Origin: Nitrospinae bacterium RIFCSPLOWO2_12_FULL_45_22
Lineage (GTDB): Bacteria > 2-12-FULL-45-22
Assembly (NCBI GenBank): GCA_001803565.1
Contig: MHDQ01000318.1
Coordinates: 1-16,179, forward strand
Reading direction: 5' to 3'
Length of the DNA stretch: 16,179 bases
The stretch's first letter is position 1; every line of letters begins with the position of its first letter. Below the pieces are notes generated by a model. That model made no database searches. It had not been told where the DNA came from and saw nothing but the letters and a program-made list of their open reading frames with translations. Shown here piece by piece: positions 1 through 7,156 of the stretch. A program made the position numbers and the translations under genes.

Positions 1-1
1 C

Positions 2-1255
2 CTTATCGAGAAACAAGCTGAGAGTTATGCAAAGGTCTATCAGCGCTTTAAAGATAACCCTAAGGCGCAAAGTGATGCGGTATATTATAAATTCCTGAAT
101 CAATATTATTCTAATATACTGCAGGCCAGGGAAACTGACCAACCACTGGGTCAGCATAATTTATTTGGCCCGGTGGAATTGTTCTATGCTATGGATATTG
201 TTCCTTATCTGCAATGTCATCTCAGCGCAGTCGGGCCCGCGCTTTGGGACTGTACCGAATATTTTGAGCTGGCACAGGGGTTTGGGATTGCTCCTGAGTT
301 CTGTTCTTTCGAGAAGTTACGGATCGGCTATATATTAGCGGATTCGATAACTAAACCCGATTTTATTCTTGGCACCAATCTTTACTGCACCGGGAGTATG
401 AAGACCATGCTTATGGCCGCCCAAAAATGGGATATACCCTATTTTATTATAGATGCCCCGTATACCCGGGATGAAGCCTCCATAGATTATTACGCAGGGC
501 AAATGAAAAAAGCAGTAGACTTTTTGGAAGCCCAAACCGGAAGAAAGATGGATTATGACCGGCTGCGGGAATTGACGCAAAAAACGAAAAAGTGTTTTGA
601 TTATTTTCGGGAATTAGTTGAACTCCGCAAACTACCTTCTACGCCGGTGAGCTTTGTTAATGTGGCCAAGGGAAATGACATGTTGGAACTGGGTGCAGGG
701 ACAGATACGGCAGTGGAATATTTCGAGAAGCTATTGAATGAAATCCATACCCAAAAGGCCGAGGGGATATCCGCGGTATCAGGAGAAAAGCTGCGGGTGG
801 CATGGTGGGGGGCGCTGCCTGGTTTTGATACCAAAATAGTGCGGTGGTTGGCCCAGGAGCATGGGGTAAATATTGTGCTCGATCTCTTTACCCTGCTTGG
901 TCCCCCGATTGAGACCGGTGAACACCTGAGCAATCCCCTCAAATATATTGCCCGGAAAACATTGAGTTTCCCGGTAGCCAGGCTTAGCGGACTTTTTTCT
1001 GATGTCTCTCAGGATATTACTCGGGTCGCTAAAGAAAGCAAGATAGATGCCTGCATAATATATACCTCCCTGGGGTGTACTCAGATCAGCGGGATTCGAA
1101 AGATCTATCGAGATGCGGTTACAGAAAAATTAGGGATCCCCACGTTTATCCTCGATGGGGATTATTGCGATTCCCGGGTCATTTCTGCCCCGCAGGTCAG
1201 AGCTAAGCTTGCAGAATTTTTTGCCTTGCTGGAACACAAAAAAAGCCAGGGTTAG
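2..1255 (+). CDS. 2-hydroxyacyl-CoA dehydratase / benzoyl-CoA reductase-type subunit (HgdB-like), 5' truncated
   Basis: The reading frame is open to the left edge from base 2, giving 417 codons; the true start lies outside the window. A GTG at 173 is internal, because homologous-looking sequence continues upstream of it (LFGPVELFYAMDIVPY). The protein belongs to the HgdB/BcrB/BcrC family, which binds a [4Fe-4S] cluster and removes water from, or reduces, acyl-CoAs by a ketyl-radical route in the cytoplasm. Likely cluster cysteines, numbered from base 2, are C101 (PEFCSFEK), C359 (SLGCTQISG) and C389 (DGDYCDSR). The last two blocks match the family's C-terminal GC and D-D-R region. It heads a likely operon with the next two genes, 77 bp upstream of a second family member. 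The two could form a heterodimer like HgdA/HgdB. No ASKHA-type ATP-dependent activator is visible in the window. The substrate is unknown; a double-cubane-type reductase is an alternative. Confidence 0.85.
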   Translation, partial: LIEKQAESYAKVYQRFKDNPKAQSDAVYYKFLNQYYSNILQARETDQPLGQHNLFGPVELFYAMDIVPYLQCHLSAVGPALWDCTEYFELAQGFGIAPEFCSFEKLRIGYILADSITKPDFILGTNLYCTGSMKTMLMAAQKWDIPYFIIDAPYTRDEASIDYYAGQMKKAVDFLEAQTGRKMDYDRLRELTQKTKKCFDYFRELVELRKLPSTPVSFVNVAKGNDMLELGAGTDTAVEYFEKLLNEIHTQKAEGISAVSGEKLRVAWWGALPGFDTKIVRWLAQEHGVNIVLDLFTLLGPPIETGEHLSNPLKYIARKTLSFPVARLSGLFSDVSQDITRVAKESKIDACIIYTSLGCTQISGIRKIYRDAVTEKLGIPTFILDGDYCDSRVISAPQVRAKLAEFFALLEHKKSQG

Positions 1256-1332
1256 GCCGACATAATCTTTCCCACGAAGCAGGTAGTAGCCAAAGGATAT
1301 TCTCAAATCTCTCGCAAAGAAAGGGGTTAAAT

Positions 1333-2451
1333 ATGATAGAGGCATTTCAAGAATCATTTTTAGCGCGGTTCGCTAAAGCCAAAAACCATAAAGCATCTGG
1401 TCAAAAAATAATCGGTTGGATGTGTATTTACACACCCGAGGAGTTGCTTCACGCCGCGGGTTTTTATCCCTTCAGAATCCTGGGAAACCCGGGTGAGACC
1501 CTTCAAGCCGATGCATATTTCCCCCCCAATATGTGCTCTTTTACCAGAAACTGCCTGGAAGGGGTCTTTGACGGGACATATGACTTTCTGGATGGATTCA
1601 TAACCAGTAACAACTGCGACCATATCCGCCGTTTCTATGATATCTATTATGAGTATCGAGACAGACCCTTTATGCAGATATTGAATGTTCCCAATATTAT
1701 CTCTCCCGAGTCGGAAGCATTTTTTATTCAGCAATTGCGGGATCTGAAAAAGAGTTTAGAAAAAAAATTTAACCTGCCGGAGATATCGGATAGGTCCATT
1801 AAAGAGTCCATCCGGCTATTCAACCGGATGCGGGAACTATTGAAAAAAGTTTACTTACTCAGGACCTCGCAGCAGCCACCGATCACCGGAGTAGAGGCAT
1901 TAGAGATTGTCAGAGCGGGTATGGTACTCCCCAAAGAGGAATATAATCCTATGGTGGAGGATTTTTTACAAAAAATATCCGAAAAAGCGCCTGGTGGCGG
2001 CGACCATGACTATCGGCTTCTCCTTACTGGGAGCGAAATGGATGATGTGGATTATATTAAATTGATAGAAAGTCTTGGTGGCTTGGTGGTAACAGATGAT
2101 TTATGCAATGGGAGCAGATATTTCTGGGACCTGGTTGATGAAGAGGAAAAAGACCCGATAGTAGCTTTAGGAAAACGATACCTGAAACATGCTCCTTGCG
2201 CCCGGATACAACCTATAGATAACAGAATCAATCACCTGCGAGAAATGATAAAGACCTTTTCGGTGGATGGAATTATTATGCAGTATCTAAAATTTTGTGA
2301 TCTCTATGGAGCAGACCTCCCTTTATTAAAAAGGGCAATCAAAGACCTTGATATACCTCTGCTCTGTTTGGACAGGGAGTATGGGGTAGGGGGTGTGGGC
2401 CAGATGAAGACCAGGGTCCAGGCATTTTTTGAAGTGCTGGAAGCAGCTTAA
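1333..2451 (+). CDS. 2-hydroxyacyl-CoA dehydratase-type subunit (HgdB/FldB family)
   Basis: This 372-residue protein is of ordinary family length. ATG at 1333 follows AAGGGG at 1321-1326. The N-terminal block GWMCIYTPEELLHAAGFYP (residues 28-46) is the family hallmark (P-E-L..AaG..P). Likely [4Fe-4S] ligands are C68 (PNMCSF), C95 (NNCDHIRR) and C322 (KFCDLYG). The C-terminal LDREYG...TRVQAFFE block is also typical. The protein should act with the upstream subunit as an oxygen-sensitive acyl-CoA dehydratase or reductase that takes one electron at a time from an activator or ferredoxin. The following gene, a ferredoxin-like protein 20 bp downstream, is a plausible electron donor. The sequence does not say whether the substrate is an aliphatic 2-hydroxyacyl-CoA or an aromatic acyl-CoA. 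Confidence 0.88.
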   Translation: MIEAFQESFLARFAKAKNHKASGQKIIGWMCIYTPEELLHAAGFYPFRILGNPGETLQADAYFPPNMCSFTRNCLEGVFDGTYDFLDGFITSNNCDHIRRFYDIYYEYRDRPFMQILNVPNIISPESEAFFIQQLRDLKKSLEKKFNLPEISDRSIKESIRLFNRMRELLKKVYLLRTSQQPPITGVEALEIVRAGMVLPKEEYNPMVEDFLQKISEKAPGGGDHDYRLLLTGSEMDDVDYIKLIESLGGLVVTDDLCNGSRYFWDLVDEEEKDPIVALGKRYLKHAPCARIQPIDNRINHLREMIKTFSVDGIIMQYLKFCDLYGADLPLLKRAIKDLDIPLLCLDREYGVGGVGQMKTRVQAFFEVLEAA

Positions 2452-2471
2452 ACAGGAAAGGAGGAATAATC

Positions 2472-3539
2472 ATGGGAAATGAAGTATTTGAAAGTCTAAG
2501 GGAGCATCTTCATAAATTGCCCTTAGGGGCGCCGAAAACCGGTAAGGGTGTTGAAATCTCTCTCCTGAGAAAGCTCTTTACTGAAGAGGAGGCCAAATTA
2601 GCTACCTTACTTACTCCTATTCCTGAACCGGTAGATGCCCTCGCTAATAGGATGGGAATGGATAAGAAGGAATTGTCTGAAAAATTAGATAAAATGTCGC
2701 GTAAAGGATTAATCTTTCGCATGGGAGAAGGAGAGCAAACAGCATTTAATTTAGTTCCTATCCTCCCGGGGATTTATGAATTCCAGGTGAATAATATAGA
2801 TAAAGAAACAGCAGAGATATTTGAGGAATATTATACCGCCGCCTTAGGCAACGAAGTTTTTGCCGCCCCAACTCCTTTTATGAAGGTTGCACCGGTGGAA
2901 AAAGAAATCCCTTCTGAAATAGAAGTATTCCCCTATGAGAAGGTCTCCGAGCTCATCAAAGAGGCGGATACGATTGCTGTAGCCGATTGTATATGCCGGA
3001 AAGAGCAGAAATTGGTGGGGAAAGGCTGCGAAGCACCCACGGACAACTGCTTATTATTTGGCCATTGGGCTCGATTTTATGTCGGGAACGGTTTAGCGAG
3101 ACAGATTAATCAGGACGAAGCCCTTGAGGTGTTGAATAAAGCTGAAGAGGCGGGTTTAGTCCACTGTACGAGTAATACCCAGGTGGGTCATATGGCTATC
3201 TGCAATTGCTGTGGCTGTTGCTGCGGTATTCTCAGGGGTATTACTCATCTAAAAAATCCTCGGGCAGTCGCTAAATCGGATTTTGTCCTTAGTATCAATA
3301 CCGAAGAATGTATCGGTTGTGGAGCCTGTGTGGATAGGTGCCAGGTAAAGGCCCTCGAACTCCAAGATGATGTCGCAGTAGTAGACCGGGAAAGATGTAT
3401 CGGTTGCGGGGTATGTGTGATGACCTGCCCGGTTGAAGCCCTGAGCCTGGAGAGGAAAAGGGCTGATGAAATAGGAGTGCCGGCACAGGATTTTACCGCG
3501 CTGATGGTCAAGATAGGTCAAGAGAAAGGGAGGTTATAA
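2472..3539 (+). CDS. Winged-helix / Cys-rich / 2x[4Fe-4S] ferredoxin protein
   Basis: A 355-residue protein; ATG at 2472 follows AAAGGAGG at 2457-2464 with 7-nt spacing. Three parts are visible. Residues about 25-90 look like a winged-helix fold (TLLTPIPEPVDALANRMG...LDKMSRKGLIFR). A central Cys-rich part holds C173-x-C175-R, C186, C193 and the cluster CNCCGCCC at 244-251. A C-terminal bacterial-type diferredoxin has CIGCGACVDRC (C280, C283, C286, C290) and CIGCGVCVMTCP (C309, C312, C315, C319). It is probably cytosolic, with no signal peptide or membrane helix. As the third gene of the dehydratase operon, it most likely passes electrons to that enzyme. The winged helix could instead bind DNA or be only structural. 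It has a paralogue at 7157-8263 with the same layout. I do not know a named function for this architecture. Confidence 0.8.
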   Translation: MGNEVFESLREHLHKLPLGAPKTGKGVEISLLRKLFTEEEAKLATLLTPIPEPVDALANRMGMDKKELSEKLDKMSRKGLIFRMGEGEQTAFNLVPILPGIYEFQVNNIDKETAEIFEEYYTAALGNEVFAAPTPFMKVAPVEKEIPSEIEVFPYEKVSELIKEADTIAVADCICRKEQKLVGKGCEAPTDNCLLFGHWARFYVGNGLARQINQDEALEVLNKAEEAGLVHCTSNTQVGHMAICNCCGCCCGILRGITHLKNPRAVAKSDFVLSINTEECIGCGACVDRCQVKALELQDDVAVVDRERCIGCGVCVMTCPVEALSLERKRADEIGVPAQDFTALMVKIGQEKGRL

Positions 3540-3557
3540 GACACCAATCTTTAGGTT

Positions 3558-3899
3558 CTAATCAGTCTCTATTTCATGGACCAAGAGTTCCATTCCCTGG
3601 GTAAGGTTTACCTCTTTGCTTTGACACTGGGGGCAAGAAAACTGGTAATTCTCAACCAGAAAAATAGCTTGACATTGATTACATTGCCCTTGGATGGGTA
3701 TTTTTTCTATATCAATTCTTGCCCCCTCAGCCAGAGTCCCTCGAGAAACAAAGTCAAAGCAAAAAGAGAGGCTTTTGGAGACAATCCCCCGCATCTCTCC
3801 AGCCTTGATCTTGATACTATTGATGCGGGTGGCCTTATTTTTCCTGGCTTCTTCCTCTACAATCCTCAAAATATTCTGGGCAATGGATAACTCGTGCAT
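3558..3899 (-). CDS. hypA: HypA nickel-insertion chaperone
   Basis: A 113-residue protein, the usual HypA length. It starts MHEL, where His2 and the following Glu form the nickel site of the family. Its zinc ribbon has C73-x2-C76 and C89-P-x-C92. HypA delivers nickel to [NiFe]-hydrogenase precursors together with HypB. The gene begins 12 nt after the hypB stop, so the two are co-transcribed as the last genes of the mutase operon. It converges on the preceding plus-strand operon with only 18 bp between the stops, and no clear terminator hairpin is visible there. No hydrogenase structural gene is present in the window, so the client is unknown. Confidence 0.95.
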   Translation of the reverse strand: MHELSIAQNILRIVEEEARKNKATRINSIKIKAGEMRGIVSKSLSFCFDFVSRGTLAEGARIDIEKIPIQGQCNQCQAIFLVENYQFSCPQCQSKEVNLTQGMELLVHEIETD

Positions 3900-3911
3900 T
3901 TTTTCTATCTC

Positions 3912-4559
3912 TCAGGAGATTAAGTTCCCTCTCAGCCAGTCTAACCATCTAGACAACCCTTCATCTGTCCTGCAGGATAGTTCAATAATTTCCAACTGGG
4001 GATTGATTTGCCGGGCATTCGCTTTAGCCGATTCCATGGAGAAATCGGTATAAGGGAGCAAGTCTATTTTATTAATCAACATGACCGATGATTCTCTGAA
4101 CATTAGGGGGTACTTGAGAGGTTTATCATCCCCTTCGGTAACACTGAGGAGCATGACCTTATGATGTTCTCCCACCTTAAATTCCGCCGGGCATACCAGG
4201 TTGCCGACATTCTCAATAAATAGGAAGTCCAGTTCCTCCAAGGGCAAATCATCTATAACCCCTTTGATCATACTGGCATCCAGATGGCAAACGCTCTTGG
4301 TATTTATCTGGACAATGGGGATCTCCAATTTCTCCATCCTTTCTGCATCCCTGGTGGTCTCTATATCTCCTTCTATGACGCCTATCTTATATTCTTTACC
4401 TAAACTTTTTATGGTCGTCTCTAAAAGGGTGGTTTTACCTGATCCCGGAGCACTCATCAGATTAAGAACGAGTACTCTAGATTTATCAAACAAACTCCTA
4501 TTCTGGAGAGCTATATGGTCATTTGCCTCCAAGATATCCTCTAATACTTTAATTTTCAT
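3912..4559 (-). CDS. hypB: HypB GTPase, nickel-insertion chaperone
   Basis: A 215-residue SIMIBI-class G3E GTPase. Walker A is SAPGSGKTT (36-44), the switch region is GDIETTRDAER (64-74), the G-domain metal-site motif is CHLD (C91, H92) with C123 in ENVGNLVCP, and the base-recognition motif is NKID (163-166). The N-terminal CxxCGC high-affinity nickel site and the His-rich stretch of some HypBs are absent. HypB uses GTP hydrolysis to load nickel, with HypA, into [NiFe]-hydrogenase. ATG at 4559 follows AAAGGA with 8-nt spacing. The gap to the upstream mutase small-subunit gene is 222 bp and contains two palindromes, so hypBA may be read through from the mutase promoter or have its own. G3E relatives such as MeaB service B12 mutases, but the sequence here is HypB, not MeaB. 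Confidence 0.93.
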   Translation of the reverse strand: MKIKVLEDILEANDHIALQNRSLFDKSRVLVLNLMSAPGSGKTTLLETTIKSLGKEYKIGVIEGDIETTRDAERMEKLEIPIVQINTKSVCHLDASMIKGVIDDLPLEELDFLFIENVGNLVCPAEFKVGEHHKVMLLSVTEGDDKPLKYPLMFRESSVMLINKIDLLPYTDFSMESAKANARQINPQLEIIELSCRTDEGLSRWLDWLRGNLIS

Positions 4560-4592
4560 AGCCTTAATCCTTTCTAATATTGCTCAGAAAAT

Positions 4593-4643
4593 CCCCCTCA
4601 CCCTAACCCTCTCCCCTCAGGGGAGAGGGTTAGGGTGAGGGGG
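4593..4643. repeat. Perfect inverted repeat, 24-bp arms, 3-nt loop
   Basis: Arms 4593-4616 and 4620-4643 are exact reverse complements around the loop TCA. The arms are built from CCCTAACCC/CCCTCTCCCC-type units. The element sits alone between hypB and the mutase small subunit. Similar C-rich palindromes occur as dispersed repeats in many bacterial genomes. In RNA it would form a very stable hairpin that could attenuate read-through or protect the mRNA 3' end. It lacks a U-tract on either strand, so it is not a typical intrinsic terminator. Confidence 0.9.
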
Positions 4644-4662
4644 TAGTTTTCATCCTTCGTGG

Positions 4663-4676
4663 TGCCCCTTGGGGCA
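4663..4676. repeat. Small hairpin, 6-bp arms
   Basis: TGCCCC-TT-GGGGCA forms a perfect 6-bp stem with a 2-nt loop, 19 bp from the larger palindrome at 4593-4643. It may be part of the same repeat element or a separate short one. No U-tract follows it. Confidence 0.5.
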
Positions 4677-4781
4677 TGATGGTTTGCTCTGGATTCAGGA
4701 TTATCTAAAAGATTTGGCCAAAAAGTTTAAAATTTCCTTAGTCATACATGCCTGCTGTAGGACTCCCCATCTCCTGATTAA

Positions 4782-5186
4782 TTACTGCCTGCCTGCCCTT
4801 TCCCGGATAAAATCTACTATTTCCTTTACCGGTGTGCGGCTAGAAAAGACCTCCGCTACACCCATGTCTTTCAATCGAGGGACATCTTCTAAAGGAATCG
4901 GCCCTCCTACGATCACCAAAAAGCTTTGCTCCATCCCTCTTTCCCGCAATTGTCCCATTATTTTCTGCATTGCACCAACGTGGGCTCCAGAATAGATACT
5001 TACGCCTATCACATTTACATCTTCCTGGATAGCCGCAGAGACAATTTGGTCCGGAGTTTGATGCAGACCTGTATATATTACCTCCAGGCCCGCTTCACTC
5101 AGCCCCCGCGCTACCACGATGGCGCCCAACTCATGTCCGTCCAGGCCGGGCTTGGCCATCAATACCCTGATCCTATTCCCAGTCAT
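4782..5186 (-). CDS. B12-binding small subunit of a split acyl-CoA mutase
   Basis: A 134-residue protein consisting only of the cobalamin-binding domain of the methylmalonyl-CoA mutase family. GLDGHELGA (14-22) supplies the D-x-H-x-x-G motif whose His18 is the lower cobalt ligand. GVSIYSGAH and VVGGPIP are the other two B12-contact loops. Its length matches the separate small subunits of isobutyryl-CoA and 2-hydroxyisobutyryl-CoA mutases, about 136 residues. ATG at 5186 follows AGGAGG with 5-nt spacing, and it lies 16 bp behind the large-subunit stop, so the pair is co-translated. It should bind adenosylcobalamin and close over the large subunit's substrate barrel. Confidence 0.93.
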   Translation of the reverse strand: MTGNRIRVLMAKPGLDGHELGAIVVARGLSEAGLEVIYTGLHQTPDQIVSAAIQEDVNVIGVSIYSGAHVGAMQKIMGQLRERGMEQSFLVIVGGPIPLEDVPRLKDMGVAEVFSSRTPVKEIVDFIRERAGRQ

Positions 5187-5202
5187 TTGACCCTCCTATT
5201 GA

Positions 5203-6873
5203 TTAGATTAAAGCCGGGGGCACAAATTCACCAAATACTTCCTTTAAGGTTCTGGTCATTTCGCCGATAGAGACATAGGTTTTGGCTGCATCAATGAGAT
5301 AAGGCATCAAATTCTTTTTTTCTCTGGCGGCATCCTTTAATCTGGTTAGGCATCCTTTTACCTGCTCATGGCTTCTGGAGGCCTTAAGGCTTTTCAGACG
5401 TTCAATATGCTTGTTTATTGCTTCCATATTGGGTTTGTGCATGGTCAGTCTTTCTCTTGGATCTCGTTCGCCCTCTATTTGATATTTATTTCGCCGGACA
5501 ATAACACGTTGGCCATTGGCTATCTCGCGCTCCACCTGGTGATAATACTCGAGGATCTGTCTCTTCATATAGCCCGATTCAATGGCTGCAGCCGCCCCGC
5601 CCTGATTTTCTACCTCCTGTAAAACATTGACTATTTTATGCTCCATCTGGTTAGTAAGCCACTCAATATAAAATGAGCCGCCCAGAGGATCAACCGTTTT
5701 GGTAATATTAGTTTCCTCTGCCAGTATCTGTTGGGTACCTAATGCCAGGCTCTGACTTTTTTGGTCAGGGATAGCAAACACTTCATCAAAACCGGGATGG
5801 GGAGTTGCCTGAGCACCGCCTAATGCTTGAGCGAGACCTGCCAGGGCAGCCCTTACTAGATTTAACTCCGGTTCCTCAAATTGTAACCAGAGGGGGCAGG
5901 CCAGGGCCGTGAATTTTAGGGCCATAGAAGCCGGGTTTTTAGCACCATATCTATCGCGTAGCAATTTTGCCCATAAACGTCTGGCGGCCCTATATTTTGC
6001 TACTTCCTCGAAGATATGGGGTGTGGTAGAAAAGAAAAAGGTAAATTTTGGGGCAATCTCATCTACCTTCAATCCTCTCTCCAAGGCTTCATTCAAGAAA
6101 CATAAGGCATTGGAGAAACTAAAACCTACTTCTTGGGCCATATTGGCGCCGCCCTCACTCATATTCACTCCCTTGATATTGATGGGATAAAATTTAGGTA
6201 ATTGTTTTGCGGCATATTCTATTAAATCAGTCGCGAGGCGCACGCTGTGTCGTAAAGAAAAAACTGTGGTGCTCTTTGATACCGCCGTACTTAATGGGTC
6301 GTTGGAGATAGAGCCGGAGAGTTCTTTTTGGGACACCCCCCTTTTTTCTGCAGCAGCTATGTACATAGCTACTATCAAGGGGGCCAGGGTCTCCATGTTG
6401 GAATAGAAAGGAACTTTTCCTATGGGTAAGTCTTCAAAGAGGATCTCAATATCTTTAGTAGTGCAGATGGGGATGCCTACCCGGCCCACATCATCCTCTG
6501 CCTGGGGATCGTCAGAATCTAATCCCATATGACTGGGTAAGTCATAAACAATACTGAAACTGGGCTGGCCAGCCTTATAAAGAAATTTCCACCTTCTGTT
6601 GGTATCTTCTGGAGTATCAAACCCGGTAAAAACACTATAGCGCCACGGTTTATGCCGCGACATTTCTGGGTAAGGCCCCCGCGTGAAGGGATATTCTCCC
6701 GGAAAGCCGATATCTTTTAAATAATCACTCAAATTAACATCAACTGGGGTATAGATAGCTTTGATCTCTATGTCCAGGTCAGTCTTGATAGGAGAAGAAT
6801 CTTTTAATCCATATTCCTTTTCCCACCTTTCTTGTTCCTGGGTAATCTTTTTTAAATCATTTCCCTCCACCAT
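5203..6873 (-). CDS. Large subunit of a divergent B12-dependent acyl-CoA mutase
   Basis: The protein has 556 residues from ATG 6873, chosen because TAAGGAGG lies just upstream; a TTG at 6900 is in frame but lacks such a site. The fold matches the TIM-barrel subunit of methylmalonyl-CoA mutases: PGEYPFTRG, DSDDP, FRAARRLWAKL-like KYRAARRLWAKLLRD, and TVDPLGGSFYIE are all conserved. Substrate-facing loops are not. By ungapped comparison with the Propionibacterium enzyme (from memory), Tyr89 is Ser72 (YPEMS), Gln197 is Ser190, Arg207 is Lys200, Tyr243/His244 are Val236/Asn237 (KGVNMSEGG), and the His328/Gln330 loop is also replaced. It should therefore rearrange a CoA ester other than methylmalonyl-CoA. 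The name isobutyryl-CoA mutase would be equally unsupported. It is first in an operon with the small subunit and hypBA. Confidence 0.88.
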   Translation of the reverse strand: MVEGNDLKKITQEQERWEKEYGLKDSSPIKTDLDIEIKAIYTPVDVNLSDYLKDIGFPGEYPFTRGPYPEMSRHKPWRYSVFTGFDTPEDTNRRWKFLYKAGQPSFSIVYDLPSHMGLDSDDPQAEDDVGRVGIPICTTKDIEILFEDLPIGKVPFYSNMETLAPLIVAMYIAAAEKRGVSQKELSGSISNDPLSTAVSKSTTVFSLRHSVRLATDLIEYAAKQLPKFYPINIKGVNMSEGGANMAQEVGFSFSNALCFLNEALERGLKVDEIAPKFTFFFSTTPHIFEEVAKYRAARRLWAKLLRDRYGAKNPASMALKFTALACPLWLQFEEPELNLVRAALAGLAQALGGAQATPHPGFDEVFAIPDQKSQSLALGTQQILAEETNITKTVDPLGGSFYIEWLTNQMEHKIVNVLQEVENQGGAAAAIESGYMKRQILEYYHQVEREIANGQRVIVRRNKYQIEGERDPRERLTMHKPNMEAINKHIERLKSLKASRSHEQVKGCLTRLKDAAREKKNLMPYLIDAAKTYVSIGEMTRTLKEVFGEFVPPALI

Positions 6874-6957
6874 TTTTCCTTTCCTCCTTACTTCCTTCAA
6901 TATGTGTAGCTGGTTAAATCATCTAGACCATTGAGCGAGTTGTATATTCTTTGTAGC

Positions 6958-6986
6958 ATTATACTCTCCTGAAATCCTTATTCCAA
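6958..6986 (-). promoter_or_regulatory. Sigma-70-like promoter of the mutase operon
   Basis: On the minus strand, TTGGAA (6986-6981) is followed by a 17-bp spacer and a perfect TATAAT (6963-6958). Transcription would begin near 6951, leaving about 78 nt of leader before the mutase ATG at 6873. The rest of the gap, 6987-7156, shows no gene and no clear terminator. Confidence 0.65.
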
Positions 6987-7156
6987 GGGGCTTTTTATCT
7001 GAGAGACGTTTCGAGGAAAAACATACAGCAGGGGTAAGGATCCCGCATGATAAAAGAAGGCCAATGAATGCTCATAGAAATCCAGATAAACACGGACCCC
7101 CCTAAATTCGCCAATAAAATCAAATCCCTGGCGAGATTACCCATGTGATTGGTTTA

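Noticed and set aside
173-175. GTG at 173 as the start of the first dehydratase subunit
   Set aside because: The same frame is open to the left edge with protein-like sequence, and the family N-terminus is expected upstream. The gene is better called partial.
3245-3521. Overlapping minus-strand reading frames opposite the ferredoxin motifs
   Set aside because: They are antisense shadows of Cys-rich coding sequence, with no ribosome binding site and no family resemblance.
3540-3557. Bidirectional terminator between the convergent operons
   Set aside because: The 18-bp gap has no convincing hairpin with U-tracts.
5203-6873. Naming the mutase methylmalonyl-CoA or isobutyryl-CoA mutase
   Set aside because: Substrate-determining residues fit neither; only the family level is supported.
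6874-6900. TTG at 6900 as the mutase large-subunit start
   Set aside because: AAGGAGG lies within that extension and correctly spaced from ATG 6873, so the extra nine residues are probably not translated.
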